Shown here piece by piece: positions 60,954-64,000 of a stretch of 64,000 nucleotides of DNA (position 1 is its first letter; each line of letters opens with the position of its first letter). The notes under the pieces are model-generated. The model saw nothing but the letters and a program-made list of their open reading frames with translations. It did not search any database and was not told the origin of the DNA. Source of the stretch: Slackia sp. (GTDB lineage: Bacteria > Actinomycetota > Coriobacteriia > Coriobacteriales > Eggerthellaceae). The position numbers were made by a program, and so were the translations under genes. The stretch covers positions 1 to 64,000 of the forward strand of contig JAUNBA010000002.1 of assembly GCA_030527325.1 (NCBI GenBank). The letters are read 5' to 3'.

Positions 60954-63728
60954 TTACCTATCGCGTCCGTGACATTTCTTGAATTTCAACCCGCTGCCGC
61001 ACGGGCACGGGTCGTTGCGTCCCACATTGGCATACGGGTCGTGCTCGTCTTTGCGGTACGTCTGCGGCTTCGCCTGCTGCGGTCGGGAAGCGGGCTGCGC
61101 CGCCTGGCGAGGACGCGATGCAGCCGCAGACGACTCGAGCGCGGCCTCGGGAGACGAGTAGCTGACGGCCTTGCCGTCGAGCGGAGATTCCTCGTTTTCC
61201 TCGACGGGAGACGCGACCTGCAAGCGAAGCAGCGTGCGCAAGAAATCCTCATACATGGAGGCGGTCAGAGCAGCGAACGCCGCGTGCGCCTCCTCCTTGT
61301 ACTCGACCAGCGGATCGCGCTGGCCGAAGGCGCGCAGGCCGATGCCCGTCTTCAGGTAGTCCATCTCCTGCAGGTGGTTCATCCAACGCACGTCGATGAT
61401 GCGGAGCATCACCTGGGCCTCGAGCTTCTTCATGTTCTCATCGCCCACGGCGGAACGCTTCTCCTCGTAAACGCCCTCGAGATACGCGATCAGCGCATCC
61501 GCGACGACGCCCGCGTCGTCGTCGTGGTCGACCTGGTCGACATGGAAATCGGAGCGACCCGTCATCTCGGCCGCCCAGCGGTCGACGGCGCGCATGTCCC
61601 AGTCGTCGCTGGCATCGCGCGCCGAGCAGTTCTCGTCGACGACCGCATTGGCGGCGTCGGCGATGATGTCGCCGACGCGGCTCGAAAGGTCCTTGCCGTC
61701 CAAGATGGCGTTGCGCTCTTTATAGATGGCGTTGCGCTGCAGATTCATCACGTCGTCGTATTCGAGAACGTTTTTACGAGCGGCGAAATGCATGGCTTCG
61801 ACCTGGCGCTGCGCGCTTTCGATCGCCTTGCTCACCATGGATGCCTGGATGGGCACGTCGTCTTCGGCGCCCGTCTTCTCCATCATACGCCCGATGGATT
61901 CCATGCGGTTGCCGCCGAACAGGCGCATCAGGTCGTCTTCGAGCGACAGATAGAACTGCGTCAAGCCGGGATCGCCCTGGCGGCCGGCGCGGCCGCGCAG
62001 CTGGTTGTCGATACGGCGCGATTCGTGGCGCTCGGTGCCGATGACGGCCAAACCTCCCGCTGCCAAAACGCGCTCGTGCTCGGCCGCGCACACCTCCTTG
62101 GCCTGACGCAAGGCGTCGGCGCGCTGCTCGTCGCTCGGCGCAGGCAAAGCGGCGGGATCGTCGGATTCGTCGCCGATACGGCGGTCGGGATCGAACCCCC
62201 GATCGCGCAGGACATCCTCCATCAAGACATCTGGATTGCCGCCCAGAAGGATGTCGGTTCCTCGGCCCGCCATATTGGTGGCGATGGTCACCGCTCCCGC
62301 GCGGCCCGCCTGCGCGACGATATGGGCTTCGCGTTCGTGGTTTTTCGCATTCAAGGTCTCGTGCGCGATGCCGCGCTTGTCGAGCAAGCGGGACAAACGC
62401 TCGGAGCTTTCGATGGAAACCGTTCCGACCAGGCACGGCTGGCCTGCCGCATGACGGCGGGCGACATCGTCGGCGACGGCGCTGAATTTCGCGTCGATCG
62501 TGCGATAGATCAGGTCGTTTTCGTCGATACGCTGAGGCGTCTTGTTCGACGGGATGGCGACGACGGGCAGATTGTAGATCTGGCGGAATTCGCCGTCTTC
62601 GGTCATGGCCGTGCCCGTCATGCCCGAAAGCTTGTCGTACAGGCGGAAATAATTCTGCAGCGTGATCGTCGCAAGCGTCTGGTTCTCCTCGCGGATGCGT
62701 ACGCGCTCCTTTGCCTCGAGCGCCTGGTGAAGGCCCTCGGAATACCGGCGGCCCTGCATGATGCGGCCCGTGAACTCGTCGACGATCTTCACTTCCCCGT
62801 CGGCCACCACGTAATCCTTGTCGCGATGGAACAGGAAGTGCGCGCGCAGCGCCTGCTGCAGGTGGTTCGCCAGCTGGCCCGAAGGGTCGGCGTAGATGTC
62901 CTCGATGCCGAGGCGCGATTCGATTTTCGCCAGGCCGCTTTCGGTGGCCATGATGGTGCGCTTCGCCTCGTCCATCTCGTAATCCTCGTCGCGCACCAGG
63001 CCGAACATGGCCTGCGCGAACTTCTTATACGTATCGGCCGCCTTCACGCCGGCGCCCGATATGATGAGCGGCGTGCGGGCCTCGTCGATAAGGATGGAGT
63101 CGACCTCGTCGACGATGGCGAAATGATGCCCGCGCTGCACGCGCTGCGAGGCGCGGGTCACCATGTTGTCGCGCAGGTAATCGAAGCCGAACTCGGCATT
63201 CGTTCCATACGTCACATCGGCCTGATAGGCGGGGATGCGAGCCGCAGGACGCATGCCGTTTTGAATCAGGCCGACCTTCATGCCGAGGAATTCGTAGATA
63301 CGGCCCATCCATTCGCTGTCGCGGCGGGCGAGATAATCGTTCACCGTCACGATATGGACGTTCTCGCCCGTCAAGGCGTTGAGATAGCCCGCCAGAGAAG
63401 ACACGAGCGTTTTGCCTTCGCCCGTGCGCATCTCCGCGATCTGCCCGTCGTTGAGCGCCATGGCGCCGATGAGCTGCACGTCGAAATGGCGCAGGCCCAG
63501 CGTGCGCACGCTGGCTTCGCGCACCGTGGCGAACGCCTCGGGCAGGATGGACTCGAGCGTCTCCCCCTCAGAGACGCGCTTTTTATATTCCTCGGTCAAG
63601 GCGCGCAGCTCCTCGTCGCTGCGCGCCTGCATCTGCGGCTCGAGCGCATTGATCTTGGCGACCTGCGCCTGATAGCCTTTGAGCTGCTTGCCTTCGCCGA
63701 ATGTCAGCAGCTTCGATAGAAATCCCAT
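60954..63728 (-). CDS. secA: Preprotein translocase ATPase SecA
   Basis: 924-residue SecA. Walker A is MRTGEGKTLV near residue 100 and the DEAD-type box VDEVDSILIDEARTPLI. The second nucleotide domain has TNMAGRGTDILLGG. The C-terminal zinc motif DPCPCGSGLKFKKCHG, preceded by a Gln/Arg/Pro-rich linker, binds SecB or ribosomes in other bacteria. Full length. Operon secA-prfB-transketolase is suggested by the short gaps. Confidence 0.97.
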   Translation of the reverse strand: MGFLSKLLTFGEGKQLKGYQAQVAKINALEPQMQARSDEELRALTEEYKKRVSEGETLESILPEAFATVREASVRTLGLRHFDVQLIGAMALNDGQIAEMRTGEGKTLVSSLAGYLNALTGENVHIVTVNDYLARRDSEWMGRIYEFLGMKVGLIQNGMRPAARIPAYQADVTYGTNAEFGFDYLRDNMVTRASQRVQRGHHFAIVDEVDSILIDEARTPLIISGAGVKAADTYKKFAQAMFGLVRDEDYEMDEAKRTIMATESGLAKIESRLGIEDIYADPSGQLANHLQQALRAHFLFHRDKDYVVADGEVKIVDEFTGRIMQGRRYSEGLHQALEAKERVRIREENQTLATITLQNYFRLYDKLSGMTGTAMTEDGEFRQIYNLPVVAIPSNKTPQRIDENDLIYRTIDAKFSAVADDVARRHAAGQPCLVGTVSIESSERLSRLLDKRGIAHETLNAKNHEREAHIVAQAGRAGAVTIATNMAGRGTDILLGGNPDVLMEDVLRDRGFDPDRRIGDESDDPAALPAPSDEQRADALRQAKEVCAAEHERVLAAGGLAVIGTERHESRRIDNQLRGRAGRQGDPGLTQFYLSLEDDLMRLFGGNRMESIGRMMEKTGAEDDVPIQASMVSKAIESAQRQVEAMHFAARKNVLEYDDVMNLQRNAIYKERNAILDGKDLSSRVGDIIADAANAVVDENCSARDASDDWDMRAVDRWAAEMTGRSDFHVDQVDHDDDAGVVADALIAYLEGVYEEKRSAVGDENMKKLEAQVMLRIIDVRWMNHLQEMDYLKTGIGLRAFGQRDPLVEYKEEAHAAFAALTASMYEDFLRTLLRLQVASPVEENEESPLDGKAVSYSSPEAALESSAAASRPRQAAQPASRPQQAKPQTYRKDEHDPYANVGRNDPCPCGSGLKFKKCHGRDR

Positions 63729-63842
63729 GGCACCTCTCGTTCGCCGACCGTCCCCGACGGCCGGGCCTTATCGGTTATGCACCTGTCTGTTCTCTATGCG
63801 GGCTACTTTACCATATCGCCGGCGAGCGCCTTCATCGGCCGC

Positions 63843-64000
63843 TCATATCGCCATCGGAGAACCATCCTGGGAACCGGTCAGCAGCGCCCTGTGCAAGGCG
63901 GCCATGCGCTCGGACGGATCCATCCCCAGCTCGTCGCGCATGAAATCGCGGCATGCCACGAAGGTCTCCATGGCCAAGCTGCGCTTTCCGGCGAGCATCT
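63843..64000 (-). CDS. C-terminal fragment of a BTAD-type transcriptional regulator (partial)
   Basis: The last 51 codons of a gene that runs off the right edge. The visible residues, including MLAGKRSLAMETFVACRDF and LGMDPSERMAALHRALL, match the end of a bacterial transcriptional activator (BTAD/SARP-type) helical-repeat domain, where EELG-x-EPS precedes the last helix. The N-terminal DNA-binding part is outside the window, so the class is tentative. Confidence 0.55.
   Translation of the reverse strand, partial: MLAGKRSLAMETFVACRDFMRDELGMDPSERMAALHRALLTGSQDGSPMAI

Noticed and set aside
60801..63719. A 972-codon open frame on the plus strand opposite secA
   Set aside because: It is the complement of a full-length secA with all its motifs, has His/Arg/Asp-rich composition typical of antisense frames in high-GC DNA, and no recognisable domain.
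1..64000. Search for phage genes, transposases, integrases, CRISPR arrays and toxin-antitoxin pairs
   Set aside because: None found. The three tRNAs on the right and tRNA-Thr on the left have no integrase or duplicated 3' end beside them.

Overview
The window is gene-dense, high-GC DNA with short intergenic gaps and many 1-11 bp start/stop overlaps. The gene set suggests a strictly anaerobic Actinomycetota of the Coriobacteriia, most likely Eggerthellaceae. Supporting features are a Tat-exported molybdopterin reductase with its TorD chaperone, a group 3b type NiFe hydrogenase, split class I fumarase and split transketolase, tandem DegV proteins, an FtsE with a long N-terminal extension, and the tail of a BTAD-type regulator at the right edge. 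The assignment rests on gene content only. No phage, insertion sequence, CRISPR array or rRNA operon was found.

Layout, left to right. 1-5.2 kb: tRNA-Thr, then threonine/aspartate-pathway genes as two divergent pairs (lysC-asd on minus, thrC-thrB on plus; homoserine dehydrogenase is not here). 5.2-11 kb: a protein kinase overlapping a double zinc-ribbon protein, a PflX-like radical SAM protein, two DegV fatty-acid-binding proteins and nicotinate phosphoribosyltransferase. 11-15.7 kb: a tightly overlapping operon fumA-fumB-tmk-holB-ricT, possibly started by a leaderless transcript. 15.9-25.5 kb: a complete-looking sialic-acid uptake and catabolism cluster (SatABCD-type ABC transporter with a permease-ATPase fusion, an SGNH hydrolase that may be a sialate O-acetylesterase, nanA, nanK, nanE). 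25.9-31.5 kb: rnpB, converging on a shortened str/S10 ribosomal operon (rpsL-rpsG-fusA-rpsJ-rplC-rplD-rplW) that stops at rplW and lacks tuf.

31.7-42.3 kb is the respiratory region. It holds a DMSO-reductase-family catalytic subunit and its iron-sulfur subunit without a membrane anchor, followed by TorD, a histidine kinase with a periplasmic c-type heme motif, and a response regulator. Upstream of these is a four-gene HydBGDA-type cytosolic hydrogenase. 42.4-50.7 kb is housekeeping: ndk, a TPR membrane protein, cyclophilin, three tRNAs, RlmD-like and RsmJ methyltransferases, universal stress protein, rdgB, rph and murI. 50.8-57.9 kb couples cell division and translation rescue: ftsE-ftsX-S41 peptidase-like-rnr-smpB-unknown Cys-repeat protein-ssrA (tmRNA). 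58-64 kb: split transketolase, prfB, secA and the partial regulator.

The points most worth a second look are: an S41 protein whose catalytic serine position is glycine; an RF2 whose stop-codon-reading tripeptide is SPT rather than SPF; ribosomal protein S12 with Arg at position 88, a known streptomycin-resistance position; an unrecognised protein with two CDGxCxxCxxYDWCP motifs between smpB and ssrA; and the heme-sensor two-component system tied to an anchor-less molybdoenzyme.
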